Positions 25,789 to 35,300 of a stretch of 64,000 nucleotides of DNA are shown piece by piece. This DNA comes from Microcoleus vaginatus HSN003 (GTDB lineage: Bacteria; Cyanobacteriota; Cyanobacteriia; Cyanobacteriales; Microcoleaceae), in NCBI RefSeq assembly GCF_022701255.1, contig NZ_CP031705.1:1935501-1999500 (forward strand), written 5' to 3'. Made by a program: the position numbers and the translations under genes. The notes below the pieces were generated by a model, which was given only the letters and a program-made list of their open reading frames with translations, made no database searches and was not told the origin of the DNA. Numbering within the stretch: the first letter of the stretch is position 1; every line of letters starts with the position of its first letter.

Positions 25789-26892
25789 ATGCTTAAAGAA
25801 ATAGAAATTCAAAATTTTAGGTGCTTTGAGCAAATCAAAATTTCTGGGTTTGAAAGAGTAAATTTAATCGGCGGTAAAAATAATGCTGGCAAGACAGCCT
25901 TGCTAGAAGCACTTTTTCTCTATAACGACCCCGACGGTAACAGTATATTCAGGTTAAAAACGCTGAGAATGGAATCGTCAGAGTCGTCAGAATCGATAGA
26001 ATCAATAGAATCAATAAAATCAATATATAAGAGGGGATGGGACCACTTTTTCTATTCCCTGAACAAAGACGCAGTTATAGTGATTCATGGAAAAGATGAG
26101 ACTAACCTCGTACATAAAATAGAAATTTGGTTAGATGAATCTGGAAATGTGAATAATATTTTTGCCGATCAAAATGTTGAAAGATTAAGAGAGTCATTTT
26201 TGAAGTATAAAGATGATTTGTTGATTCTAAATATTAAGTCAAATCGCAACAATCAAGAAAATGTTAATTCCGTTGTAATAGCTAGTCCAAAAATGTCAAT
26301 TCATCAAGGTAGTCGTCATTTTAACGAAGCGCCTTTTATTCCGTCTTGTATGAGGTCTTCTGGAGCCAATATTACGGCAGAATTTGATGTGGCGCGTTTG
26401 AATGAAAAAGATAGCGAAATTTTGAAAGCTTTTCAAATTATTGATCCTGCGATCGAATCAGTAGAGAGTTTTTCAATTGGGGAACCAACGCTATACTTGA
26501 GAAGAAAAGGCGAAAAACGTTTGCCTCTATCATTATTTGGAGATGCTATGAACCGAGTTGCAGACATTATCCTTAAACTGGTAAACAGCGAACATAAAAT
26601 ACTGCTAATTGATGAGATAGAAAACGGGATTCACTATACAAATCAGCGGAATTTTTGGAGAGTGTTATTTCGGTTGGCGGTGGAACTGGATACCCAGATT
26701 TTTGCTACAACGCACAGTTTAGAGATGCTTCAAGCATTTGCTGATGTTGGTTTAGAACCCAATCAGGAATGCAGCAGCGCATATTTTGAACTAGCCAAGA
26801 AACCGAAAACAGATCAAATAATCGGAATCCGGCGCGATTTAGAAACTTTGAATTACGCACTAGAACATCAAAAAGGAGTTAGAGGTGAGTAA
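25789..26892 (+). CDS. AAA ATPase of the RecF/OLD-like group
   Basis: The start EIQNFRCFEQIKISGFERVNLIGG leads to Walker A GGKNNAGKT (28-36), typical of SMC/RecF/OLD-type ABC ATPases. Walker B is ILLIDEIENGIHY with the switch His in FATTHS. These proteins usually sense or bind nucleic acid. The partner gene encoding a Toprim-like protein overlaps the stop by eight bases. Such pairs occur in defence systems (OLD, Gabija, PARIS). A 9-base repeat encodes (SIE)n near residues 65-80. The gene is AT-richer than xfp and ackA, which fits acquisition. It is intact. Confidence 0.85.
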   Translation: MLKEIEIQNFRCFEQIKISGFERVNLIGGKNNAGKTALLEALFLYNDPDGNSIFRLKTLRMESSESSESIESIESIKSIYKRGWDHFFYSLNKDAVIVIHGKDETNLVHKIEIWLDESGNVNNIFADQNVERLRESFLKYKDDLLILNIKSNRNNQENVNSVVIASPKMSIHQGSRHFNEAPFIPSCMRSSGANITAEFDVARLNEKDSEILKAFQIIDPAIESVESFSIGEPTLYLRRKGEKRLPLSLFGDAMNRVADIILKLVNSEHKILLIDEIENGIHYTNQRNFWRVLFRLAVELDTQIFATTHSLEMLQAFADVGLEPNQECSSAYFELAKKPKTDQIIGIRRDLETLNYALEHQKGVRGE

Positions 26893-27571
26893 TATTGTCA
26901 TAGTAGAAAGTAAAAATGATGCAATTTTTATGCAGGCACTGGTTGAGCAACTAAACTGCGATATCCAGGTAGAAAAACCTATTTATATAGATGATTATGA
27001 ACGTTTGGAAGGCTTGAGCGAAACAAAGTTAATCACTACGTTAAAAGATTTAGAAGCGGATCTTCAAAAAAGAGATATAGAAAAAATTGGGATTATTATT
27101 GATATTGACAACTATTCCGAGCCAGAGCGGTTAGAATGGGTTAATAAATGTATACAACAGGTGTTTAAATCGGAAAATTTGTCAAACACTAAACAATTTA
27201 TCGATATTTCTGGAGATAATGGAACAAAAGCAAAATTGGCTTGTTACTTTACGAATTTTGGAGGTAAAGGCGAACTGGAAACGCTTTTAAAAGCAATAAA
27301 GGCTAGAGAATCTCCTCATGCTGATTGTTTGAATAGCTGGAAAACTTGCATAGAAAGCCAGGGACAGCAAATTAACCAGAAAGGTTTTGATAAATTCTGG
27401 GTGAGCATCTATCTCAGGTATGATACTTGCTCAAAGAAGGAACAGAAACAAGCTGAAAAAAAATGCAGTATGTTACATTTTGATTATGTTATGGAACACA
27501 AAAAAGATATTTGGGATTGGGATAATCCTGCTCTCGATGATTTGAAGGAGTTTTTTACACTCTTTTGCTAA
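26885..27571 (+). CDS. Toprim-like (DUF3226-type) partner of the ATPase
   Basis: The first strand-turn reads IVIVESKNDAIFMQALVEQL, giving the Toprim Glu, and IGIIIDIDNYSEPERLEW supplies the DxD motif. These residues bind metal in Toprim nucleases. The pattern matches DUF3226-like proteins that are paired with AAA ATPases. The C-terminal ~100 residues are charged and helical. It starts with GTG at 26885, inside the ATPase gene, with GGAG about ten bases upstream, so translation is coupled. I infer a nuclease effector; no such activity is shown for this protein. Confidence 0.75.
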   Translation: MSNIVIVESKNDAIFMQALVEQLNCDIQVEKPIYIDDYERLEGLSETKLITTLKDLEADLQKRDIEKIGIIIDIDNYSEPERLEWVNKCIQQVFKSENLSNTKQFIDISGDNGTKAKLACYFTNFGGKGELETLLKAIKARESPHADCLNSWKTCIESQGQQINQKGFDKFWVSIYLRYDTCSKKEQKQAEKKCSMLHFDYVMEHKKDIWDWDNPALDDLKEFFTLFC

Positions 27572-27603
27572 CATAGTAAAATTCACACACAATTAACTAA
27601 CTC

Positions 27604-28245
27604 ATGAGCTTAAAAATCTACTTTGTACGACACGGTGAAACGACTTACAGCCAAACAGGCGGTTTCTGCGGCGCTATCGACCCAGAATTAACGCCCGCAG
27701 GTTCTCAAATGGCAGAACAGTTTGCCGCTACTTACGCAAAAGTGCCTTGGAATGCTGTTTATGTCAGTCCGATGAAACGCACAATTGCTACTGCAAAACC
27801 TTTGTGCGATGCTGTGGGAATTGAAATGCAGCTTCACGACGGACTGAGGGAAATTAATTACGGTGATTGGGAAGGCAAAACAGTAGAAGCGGTCAAAAAA
27901 GACTACGAAGAAGATTATATTAACTGGCTGACTGAACCTGCTTGGAATGCACCGACGAATGGCGGCGAAACTTCCGTGGAAATTGCTAGCCGATCGTCCT
28001 TAGTTATCGCAGAAATTCAGGAAAAGTACAAGAGCGGTAATGTTTTGGTTGTCTCGCACAAAGCGACTATTAGAATTGTTCTGTGCAGTCTCTTGGGGAT
28101 TGATTTGGGACGTTATCGCTATCGCATTGGCGCCTTAGCAGCTTCTGTCAGTATTGTCAAGTTTGACGTGCGCGGGCCGCTGCTGGAAGTTTTGGGCGAT
28201 CGCTCGTACATGGATGAAAACCTCCGCAATTTGCCCGGTACATGA
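27604..28245 (+). CDS. Histidine phosphatase / phosphoglycerate mutase family protein
   Basis: The phosphohistidine motif is FVRHGETTYS (His ~10), with the second catalytic His in VVSHKATIR and the conserved Glu in LREINYGDWEG. The 213-residue length is that of the GpmB/CobC-like class rather than true glycolytic GpmA. It lies 13 bases before the acetate kinase start, so both are probably co-transcribed. In cyanobacteria such a gene often sits next to xfp or ackA. The substrate is not certain; a sugar phosphate or phosphoglycerate is likely. Confidence 0.88.
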   Translation: MSLKIYFVRHGETTYSQTGGFCGAIDPELTPAGSQMAEQFAATYAKVPWNAVYVSPMKRTIATAKPLCDAVGIEMQLHDGLREINYGDWEGKTVEAVKKDYEEDYINWLTEPAWNAPTNGGETSVEIASRSSLVIAEIQEKYKSGNVLVVSHKATIRIVLCSLLGIDLGRYRYRIGALAASVSIVKFDVRGPLLEVLGDRSYMDENLRNLPGT

Positions 28246-28258
28246 GGTTGAGTTTGCG

Positions 28259-29470
28259 ATGAAAATACTGGTGTTAAATGCGGGCTCTAGCAGTCAAAAA
28301 AGCTGTCTTTACGAGTTAAACGATGTCCTGCCCGATCGACCTTTGCAACCCCTGTGGTCAGCTCAAATTGATTGGACTCACCAGCAGGGTATAGCAGAGT
28401 TGAAAGTCAAAACAGCAAAAGGCGATCGGCTTGAGGAGGAATTTGCATCCGAGTCTCGCGAAGCTGCTATTTCTCGAATGCTGGAGACTCTTTGGAGGGG
28501 AAAAACTCAAACCATTAATGATTTAAAGGAGATTGATATTGTCGGCCACCGCGTCGTACACGGCGGACAAGAATATCAGCAAAGTACGTTAATTTCGCCG
28601 GATGTTAAAGAGGCGATCGCCCGTTTATCGGTTTTCGCCCCCGTACACAATCCCGTCAACCTCGAAGGCATCGAAACCCTTGAAAAAATCCTGGGAAATG
28701 TGCCGCAAGTAGCAGTATTTGATACAGCTTTTCACGCGCAATTGCCGCCCGCTGCCTTTGTTTATCCCGGCCCCTACGAATGGCTCGAAAACGGGATTCG
28801 CCGCTACGGTTTTCACGGCATTAGCCATCAATATTGCGCGCGCAGGGGGGCTCAAATTCTGAACCGTGATTTGAGCGATTTGCGGCTGATTAGCTGTCAT
28901 TTGGGCAACGGATGTTCTCTGGCGGCGATTCGCGGGGGCGTGAGTGTTGACACGACGATGGGTTTTACTCCTTTGGATGGTTTGATGATGGGAAGTCGAT
29001 CGGGTGCGATCGATCCAGGCATTCTCATTCATCTGTTAAAACAATCCGATTTTACTGCTGAGAAACTTGATGGTATTCTGAATCGAAATTCTGGTTTAAA
29101 AGGGATTTCAGGGGTGTCTAGCGATATGCGGCAGATTGGAGATGCGATCGCCCAAGGTAATCAGAGAGCTCAACTTGCTTTGGATATTTACATCCACCGT
29201 TTGCGGGGCGGAATTGGTGCCATGCTGGCGAGTTTGGGAGGGTTGGATGCTTTAATTTTTACGGCGGGAGTTGGGGAAAATTCTGCTGTTGTGCGGGCTG
29301 CCGCCTGCGAAGCTTTTGGATTTATCGGGTTAAAATTGGATGGGGATAAAAATCAAAAGTCGCCCGTTGATGAAGATATTGCGGCAGTGGATTCAGCGGC
29401 GAGAGTTTTAGTAATTCACACGCAGGAGGATTGGGAAATTGTGCGAGAATGCTGGAAACTTTATCACTAA
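28259..29470 (+). CDS. ackA: Acetate kinase
   Basis: AckA makes ATP and acetate from acetyl phosphate. The signature VLNAGSSSQK starts the protein, and VFDTAFHAQLP and ISCHLGNGCSLAAI are the family motifs. Length is 403 residues. I start at ATG 28259; the frame is open further upstream inside the phosphatase gene but has no family likeness there. It uses the acetyl phosphate made by the phosphoketolase encoded upstream; the accessory genes at 25.0-27.6 kb interrupt this cluster. Confidence 0.97.
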   Translation: MKILVLNAGSSSQKSCLYELNDVLPDRPLQPLWSAQIDWTHQQGIAELKVKTAKGDRLEEEFASESREAAISRMLETLWRGKTQTINDLKEIDIVGHRVVHGGQEYQQSTLISPDVKEAIARLSVFAPVHNPVNLEGIETLEKILGNVPQVAVFDTAFHAQLPPAAFVYPGPYEWLENGIRRYGFHGISHQYCARRGAQILNRDLSDLRLISCHLGNGCSLAAIRGGVSVDTTMGFTPLDGLMMGSRSGAIDPGILIHLLKQSDFTAEKLDGILNRNSGLKGISGVSSDMRQIGDAIAQGNQRAQLALDIYIHRLRGGIGAMLASLGGLDALIFTAGVGENSAVVRAAACEAFGFIGLKLDGDKNQKSPVDEDIAAVDSAARVLVIHTQEDWEIVRECWKLYH

Positions 29471-29786
29471 CTTATTTTATGAATTCCTTCAACAGCGATG
29501 CCCGCTCAGCTTCGCAGAAGGGTCAACAATCACGAACGGTGCAACCGGAATAGCTCTAATTCATCGGCGTTAATCTGTGTTGATATGCCCTCATCTGCGG
29601 TAAAAACAAGAAAATGTATTAACCGCAGATGACAATGGATTGACGCTGATTCACGCAGATGAAAAGAAGAGATATATGAATAATTCCGATGCTAACAGAT
29701 TTGATATGACAACGCAATGCGTGGCCGGATTGTTAAGGGTTGCTAACTGGAATTGATTTGGGGATGGTGGTTGATGGTAGCTCCGG
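29471..29786. other. Intergenic region between convergent genes
   Basis: The stretch holds AACCGCAGATGACAATGG and GCTGATTCACGCAGATGA words, a common type of dispersed spacer repeat in these genomes. I see no coding frame and no clear terminator. Confidence 0.4.
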
Positions 29787-32700
29787 TTACAAAACTTGCC
29801 TGGGGGCGATCGGAATTTCAATAATAAACTCGCTCCCCTCTCCGGGTGCAGAAACGCAAGTCAATTTTCCGCCATGAGAACTGACAACAATCGAGTGAGA
29901 AATAGACAATCCCAAACCAGTTCCCGAACCCACCGGTTTAGTTGTAAAAAATGGGTCGAATATCTTGTGCAGCACCTCCGTGCTCATCCCTGGCCCGCTG
30001 TCAGCAATTCTAATTATGGCAGAATTCCTGTCTGTCACCTCTGTAGAAATTGTAATCGTAGGCTGTTGATGAGAGTTTTCCGGGGAATCTCTTGCGACCA
30101 GGAGAGCATCGATCGCATTTGTCAAAATATTCATAAATACCTGATTCAACTGAGACGCATAACAAGTAATTAGTGGTAGCGTGTTGTAATTTTTAATTAC
30201 CTCAATTCCCAAACGCCCGCCCTCTTTTCTCAGGCGCGGTTGCAGCAACATCACCGTACTGTCGATACCTTGATGGATATCTACCGACTTCATTTGCGCT
30301 TCGTCGAGGCGAGAGAAATTCCGCAAGCTTAGCACAATATCCCGAATTCTTTCCGCTCCTACTTTCATGGAATCCAGCAGCTTTTGCAAATCCTCGCTCA
30401 AAAATTCCAGCTCAATTGTTTCTATTTCTTCGAGAATTTCATCAGCAGGTTCTGGATAGTGCTGCTGGTAAAGCTCAATCAATTTTAGCAAGTCTTTAAC
30501 GTATTCGCTAGCCGGATTAAGATTGCCGTAGATGAAACTTACAGGATTATTAATCTCGTGAGCTACACCAGCGACCATTTGCCCCAAACTAGACATCTTT
30601 TCCGTTTGGATTAATTGAGCTTGAGTTAGTTTAAGTTCGCGCAAAGTTTGTTCTAAACGCTCGTTTTTTTCATTTAACTCCTGCGTCCGCTCTTGCACTT
30701 TCTGTTCCACAGAATTGTAAAGCAGAGCATTTTCTAACGAAATAGCAACTTGGGAAGAAAGCAACCTTAAAACTTCCAATCTGTGGGGAGTAAATGCTCC
30801 TACAGTCAAATTGTTTTCTAAATAAAGAATGCCAATTAGTTTGCCTTGATTGATGATAGGAGTACACAAAATAGATTGCAGTTGATGTTTAGCGATGTAA
30901 GGATCTGCTGTGAATAGTCCCTCAGCCGCCGCATTGCTCAACACCAAATCCGAGCGAGTCCTTTCCACATAATTAATCACCGTCACAGGTAAATCATGAT
31001 AGTCTCCAACAGGCGTAAATTGCAGCACCGCTACATCTTCGGCAAATACTGACGCTTTAGCTGAAATCAACAGTTTACCATCTCTGACTAAAATCAGAAA
31101 ACCTAATTGAGCACCCGCATTTTCTAAGGAGATTCTCATCAAAGAAGCCAGCAACTTATCGAGGACAATTTCGCTAGAAATCGCCAGAGATGCTTTCATT
31201 ACCGTTGCCAAATCCAGCACTCTAGCATCGCTACCAGTAGAAGTATGAATAGTTGTGGTAGTTTGATTGTTGTTAAAACTTCCGTTGAGCGGCGTCATTT
31301 CCCGCAACTGCGGATACTTCTGTTCTAAATCTTCTACTTTGCGAACTGCACCCCAGCGCAAGTAGCACGAGTGAGCTTCGCGCAAGTGGATTTTGGCATA
31401 TTGATACTTGCCTTTACTCAACCAAAACTTAGCGGCTAGTTCATTAGCGAGGGCTTCATTTTGGACAAACTCATTGTCTTGGGCTAAATTTATAGAGAAA
31501 TCGTACAGTTCTACAGCTTCTGAATCTTTCTTGGAAATTCGGGCTATTTCTGCTTGTACTAAAAGATACTTGTGCAGAAAATTTTCGGCACAGTTGTCTG
31601 CCCAAATTTTCATCTGTTTTTGGTTAGCCTCTAACTTTTCCAAGTATTCCTTTTGCTTCTTTTCTGAAACATTTGGGAAAACGGCTGCTAAAGTTAGAGA
31701 AAAGAAAAAATTCCATTCAGTAGCGGGTATCGCTCCGGTAATAAAAGATAGCTGTTTTTCTACTTCCAAAGCTAGTTGTAGCGCTTCCTTGAAGTTGCCG
31801 TACCAGTACATAACCTGGCATTTGCGAATCTGATAAAGGCAGAGCGAGTATAAATTTTGATGAGCTTGACAGTTGTGTACATATTCAGCTTCGCTAATAT
31901 CTTCGCTTTCAAATACAAACTTTTCAGGAGTTAGTTTACCCAAGTTACGCAGGATTAACTCTACCCCTAATAATATATCGGTTACGAGCTGATTTTTGGT
32001 TTTTTGGCTGAACTGCAAATATCTGCTCGTGTCGGCAAGAATTTGCGAGATTTCTTTACCTTGAAAAAATGAGTTAGCTATGCGGTTGGACAGGATATAA
32101 CCCGCATACTCTAAATCTCCTGATTCTAAAGCTGCTTGATATCCTTCATTGCTGATCGCGTGGGAATCTTTGATGTGGTTGAACCAGTAATAAAAAATAC
32201 TGACCAAGGATGAACAAGCTCTGCATTTCAAGCCAATATTGCCAGATTTTTCGCTGAGATTTAGCGAGAGCAAGCCGAACTGATACGCAGCTTTGTAATC
32301 TCCCGAAACTGCGTTTAAGAACATACCGTAGCCAGCATAGCAAAGAGAGGCTTCGGGTACTAAACCGTATTGTAGAGAAAGATTGACTCCTTTTAAAACG
32401 CTGACTTTCCACAAGTCTGGATTTTTCAGGTACGCCGATGTCAGCAAGTTGGTAATTAATTTGACTGCAACTTTTTTGTCGGGTACAGTCATTTCGGGGG
32501 CGTCAATCAGGGAAGCTATTTCTCTACCAGCTAAAATATTCGTGGCTGTTGCAAATTCTTCGGATATGACTTTTTGTAGCCCGTCTAGCGGCAAGTCAAT
32601 GCCTAGCAAGTCCAAAGCTTTGATTCCAGCTTTAACGGCTTCTTCGTACTTCGCCCGCAGGGTGTACTGCACGATCAGCAGGTTGTAAATTTCTACCTTT

Positions 32701-35300
32701 TCTAAGGGCGATCGCGCTTTTTGCAAAGTTATATTAATAAATTCTTCTGACTTCTCAAAAAAACCGTTTAAATACTCGACATTTGCCCGCTCCATGTGCA
32801 AAGCAAAGGCTAAGTCATAGTGGGAATCCCAAATATCCTTGCTCAAACCGTCCATGCCTGCGGTCAAATACTGCAAGGCAGCAACATAAGCCGTTGCATC
32901 TTTGGCTCTGCGGGCCGCGTCTAAATTCAGCGTTGCCAGTTCAATTAATTCTCGATCGTCTTTAATTAGCGATCGAGCTACATTCAAGTGATCGACTAAT
33001 TCAAAGATTCTGTCAGCGCGATATTCAGCCGGAGTGTTTTCTAGGATTTGCCTGCCTATTTTCAGGTGAACTGCCTTTTTTTGCGAGTCGTCGATCAGAG
33101 CGTAAGCTGCTTGTTGTACGCGATCGTGCAAAAATTTATAATTCAGAATTAATAGCGGAAACAGCACGTAATCTAATGACTTGCTTTCCAATTCCGAAGT
33201 TGGCAAAATCAGTCCCGACTTAATGGCTGGCAACAGGTGAGAAAAAGTTTCCGAGGCTTCTTTTTCATTAATTAAAGAAAGAGTATTCAAGTCAAATTCG
33301 TTGCCCAAACAAGCCACCAACCGCAAAACTTGCTGCGTTGAACTTGGCAGCTTTCTCAATTTTTGTACCATCAAATCTACTACATTGTCAGTGATAGCGC
33401 ACTGCTCAATTTGAGTCATATCCCAATGCCAGCCACCCTTGCTCCCCGACTGTGGCGGGTGAAAAACTAGCAGGTTTTCCTGATACAATGTTTGCAGAAA
33501 TTGATTGACAAAAAAAGGATTGCCGTCGGTTTTGCTGATTACCAATTCAGCTAATGGTTTGACAGATTCTCGATCGCTGTGCAATGTCTCGGCAATCAAA
33601 TGAGTTATGTTTTCCACCCCCAGCGGCGACAAAGCAATCTGATTAATAATAGCTTCCTGATTTCGCAGCGTCTCCACAGTCATCATTAAAGGATGAGTGG
33701 GACTAACTTCATTATCCCGATAAGCGCCAATTAAAAACAGATATTGCGTAGCTTCATCTGTCATCATCAATTCGATCAATTTGAGAGTAGCCGAATCAGC
33801 CCACTGCAAATCGTCGAGAAAAATGACCAGCGGATGTTCGGGCTGACAAAATACACGAATGAAATTTTGAAAGACTAAATTAAAGCGGTTCAGAGATTCC
33901 GTCGGCCCCAATTCAGCTACAGGAGACTGAGCTCCGACAATTAGTTCAACTTCGGGAATAACATCAATAATAATTTGTCCGTTTTGCCCGAAGGAACTGC
34001 GGAGTTTTTCGCGCCAAACTGCTAATTGAGCCTCACTTTCAGTTAACAGTTGCCGCACCAATTCCGAAAAAGCGCTGACAACGGCCGAGTAAGGAATAGT
34101 CCGCTTGTACTGGTCAAACTTTCCCCAAATAAAATATCCACGCCTGCGGGTAATCGGTTTGTCTAAAATCTTCACCATTGCAGATTTGCCAATACCGGAA
34201 TAACCGGCAATCAGCATCATCTCGCTGCGGGATTTATGTTGTCCTCTCGCCAGGACTGACAAGGGAATTTCTTTTTTTGATTTGAGCTCTTTTTTGATGA
34301 CAGAAATTTGAGTATCGTCGGTGCGGTTGCCGCGATTATTTGTTGCTGCCACCCGTTCAAATGCCGCTAAAAGAGTTTCAACTTCTCGCTGTCTGCCGTA
34401 AAGTTTTTGAGGTATTTGAAATTTGTCGGAAATATCTTGGCGGCCGAGAGTAAACTCAGAAACAACCCCAGATGTTTGCCACTGAAACAGGCAGGATTCC
34501 AAATCGGCTTTTAGTCCCCAAGCACTTTGATAGCGCTCCTCAGGAGTTTTTGCTAACAATTTCATTACAATATCTGAAACAGGTTGAGGAATTTCTGGTG
34601 CAATTTCGGCGAGAGGTACTGGCTGTTTGGCAATATGACAGTGAACTAACTCCATGGGATCTGTAGTGGAAAAAGGGAGTTGTCCTGCCAGGAGTTCATA
34701 GAAGGTCACGCCGAGGGAATAAAAGTCGGTGCGGTAATCGACTACCCGGTTCATTCTGCCGGTTTGTTCGGGCGACATATAGGCTAAAGTGCCTTCTAAA
34801 AAATTGGGATTTTTACTGGGAATATTTTCCAGGTTGGTTGCAGTTGAAATGCTAAAATCTATTAGTTTTACTTGTCCTGTAGCAGGATTAAAAACTATAT
34901 TAGAGGGATTTATATCTTTATGAATTACATTTTTTCCGTGGATTTCTCCCAAAGTTTCAGCAACTTTGATGGCCGTAGTCAGAAATCCTAAAACGGTAAA
35001 TTTTTGGGAACCCATAAATATTTTTAAAGATTCCCCGCCAAAATCTTCTAAGATCATTGCCAGACTATTTCTAACCTGTTGCAACTTATACACTTTCACA
35101 ACTCCGTCCAACAGGCTTAAGTTGGCAGTGATCTCATATTCGCGCTTGTATCTATTCAGTTCTTCGGGAGTCGGATAGTCTTCTTTGATAAGTTTGATAA
35201 TAACAGGTTGGTTGTTCTGCTCGTTGTGACCGCGGTAAACCAGGGAAGTGCTGCTTTCATAAATGAGAGCGAGAACTGCAACGCCGGGAATTGCCATCAT
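29787..35300 (-). CDS. Giant Ser/Thr kinase - ATPase - GAF - histidine kinase
   Basis: This 1837-residue protein combines two kinase types, as in HstK-like cyanobacterial signalling proteins. Residues ~1-270: Ser/Thr kinase with catalytic loop HKDINPSN (~127) and DFS instead of DFG (148-150). Residues ~300-650: predicted AAA ATPase, Walker A GYSGIGKSAM (366-375). Residues ~700-1290: TPR-like helical region. Residues ~1310-1470: GAF domain. The C-terminal ~300 residues are a histidine kinase with H-box AHEINNPVSF, N-box NILTNAIDAL and GTGLGLSIS. It has no membrane segment. No response regulator is adjacent. The signal is unknown, but the GAF and TPR parts should sense it. Confidence 0.92.
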   Translation of the reverse strand: MMAIPGVAVLALIYESSTSLVYRGHNEQNNQPVIIKLIKEDYPTPEELNRYKREYEITANLSLLDGVVKVYKLQQVRNSLAMILEDFGGESLKIFMGSQKFTVLGFLTTAIKVAETLGEIHGKNVIHKDINPSNIVFNPATGQVKLIDFSISTATNLENIPSKNPNFLEGTLAYMSPEQTGRMNRVVDYRTDFYSLGVTFYELLAGQLPFSTTDPMELVHCHIAKQPVPLAEIAPEIPQPVSDIVMKLLAKTPEERYQSAWGLKADLESCLFQWQTSGVVSEFTLGRQDISDKFQIPQKLYGRQREVETLLAAFERVAATNNRGNRTDDTQISVIKKELKSKKEIPLSVLARGQHKSRSEMMLIAGYSGIGKSAMVKILDKPITRRRGYFIWGKFDQYKRTIPYSAVVSAFSELVRQLLTESEAQLAVWREKLRSSFGQNGQIIIDVIPEVELIVGAQSPVAELGPTESLNRFNLVFQNFIRVFCQPEHPLVIFLDDLQWADSATLKLIELMMTDEATQYLFLIGAYRDNEVSPTHPLMMTVETLRNQEAIINQIALSPLGVENITHLIAETLHSDRESVKPLAELVISKTDGNPFFVNQFLQTLYQENLLVFHPPQSGSKGGWHWDMTQIEQCAITDNVVDLMVQKLRKLPSSTQQVLRLVACLGNEFDLNTLSLINEKEASETFSHLLPAIKSGLILPTSELESKSLDYVLFPLLILNYKFLHDRVQQAAYALIDDSQKKAVHLKIGRQILENTPAEYRADRIFELVDHLNVARSLIKDDRELIELATLNLDAARRAKDATAYVAALQYLTAGMDGLSKDIWDSHYDLAFALHMERANVEYLNGFFEKSEEFINITLQKARSPLEKVEIYNLLIVQYTLRAKYEEAVKAGIKALDLLGIDLPLDGLQKVISEEFATATNILAGREIASLIDAPEMTVPDKKVAVKLITNLLTSAYLKNPDLWKVSVLKGVNLSLQYGLVPEASLCYAGYGMFLNAVSGDYKAAYQFGLLSLNLSEKSGNIGLKCRACSSLVSIFYYWFNHIKDSHAISNEGYQAALESGDLEYAGYILSNRIANSFFQGKEISQILADTSRYLQFSQKTKNQLVTDILLGVELILRNLGKLTPEKFVFESEDISEAEYVHNCQAHQNLYSLCLYQIRKCQVMYWYGNFKEALQLALEVEKQLSFITGAIPATEWNFFFSLTLAAVFPNVSEKKQKEYLEKLEANQKQMKIWADNCAENFLHKYLLVQAEIARISKKDSEAVELYDFSINLAQDNEFVQNEALANELAAKFWLSKGKYQYAKIHLREAHSCYLRWGAVRKVEDLEQKYPQLREMTPLNGSFNNNQTTTTIHTSTGSDARVLDLATVMKASLAISSEIVLDKLLASLMRISLENAGAQLGFLILVRDGKLLISAKASVFAEDVAVLQFTPVGDYHDLPVTVINYVERTRSDLVLSNAAAEGLFTADPYIAKHQLQSILCTPIINQGKLIGILYLENNLTVGAFTPHRLEVLRLLSSQVAISLENALLYNSVEQKVQERTQELNEKNERLEQTLRELKLTQAQLIQTEKMSSLGQMVAGVAHEINNPVSFIYGNLNPASEYVKDLLKLIELYQQHYPEPADEILEEIETIELEFLSEDLQKLLDSMKVGAERIRDIVLSLRNFSRLDEAQMKSVDIHQGIDSTVMLLQPRLRKEGGRLGIEVIKNYNTLPLITCYASQLNQVFMNILTNAIDALLVARDSPENSHQQPTITISTEVTDRNSAIIRIADSGPGMSTEVLHKIFDPFFTTKPVGSGTGLGLSISHSIVVSSHGGKLTCVSAPGEGSEFIIEIPIAPRQVL

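Noticed and set aside
28154..28258. N-terminal extension of acetate kinase
   Set aside because: It lies inside the phosphatase gene and has no likeness to AckA; the family start is at 28259.
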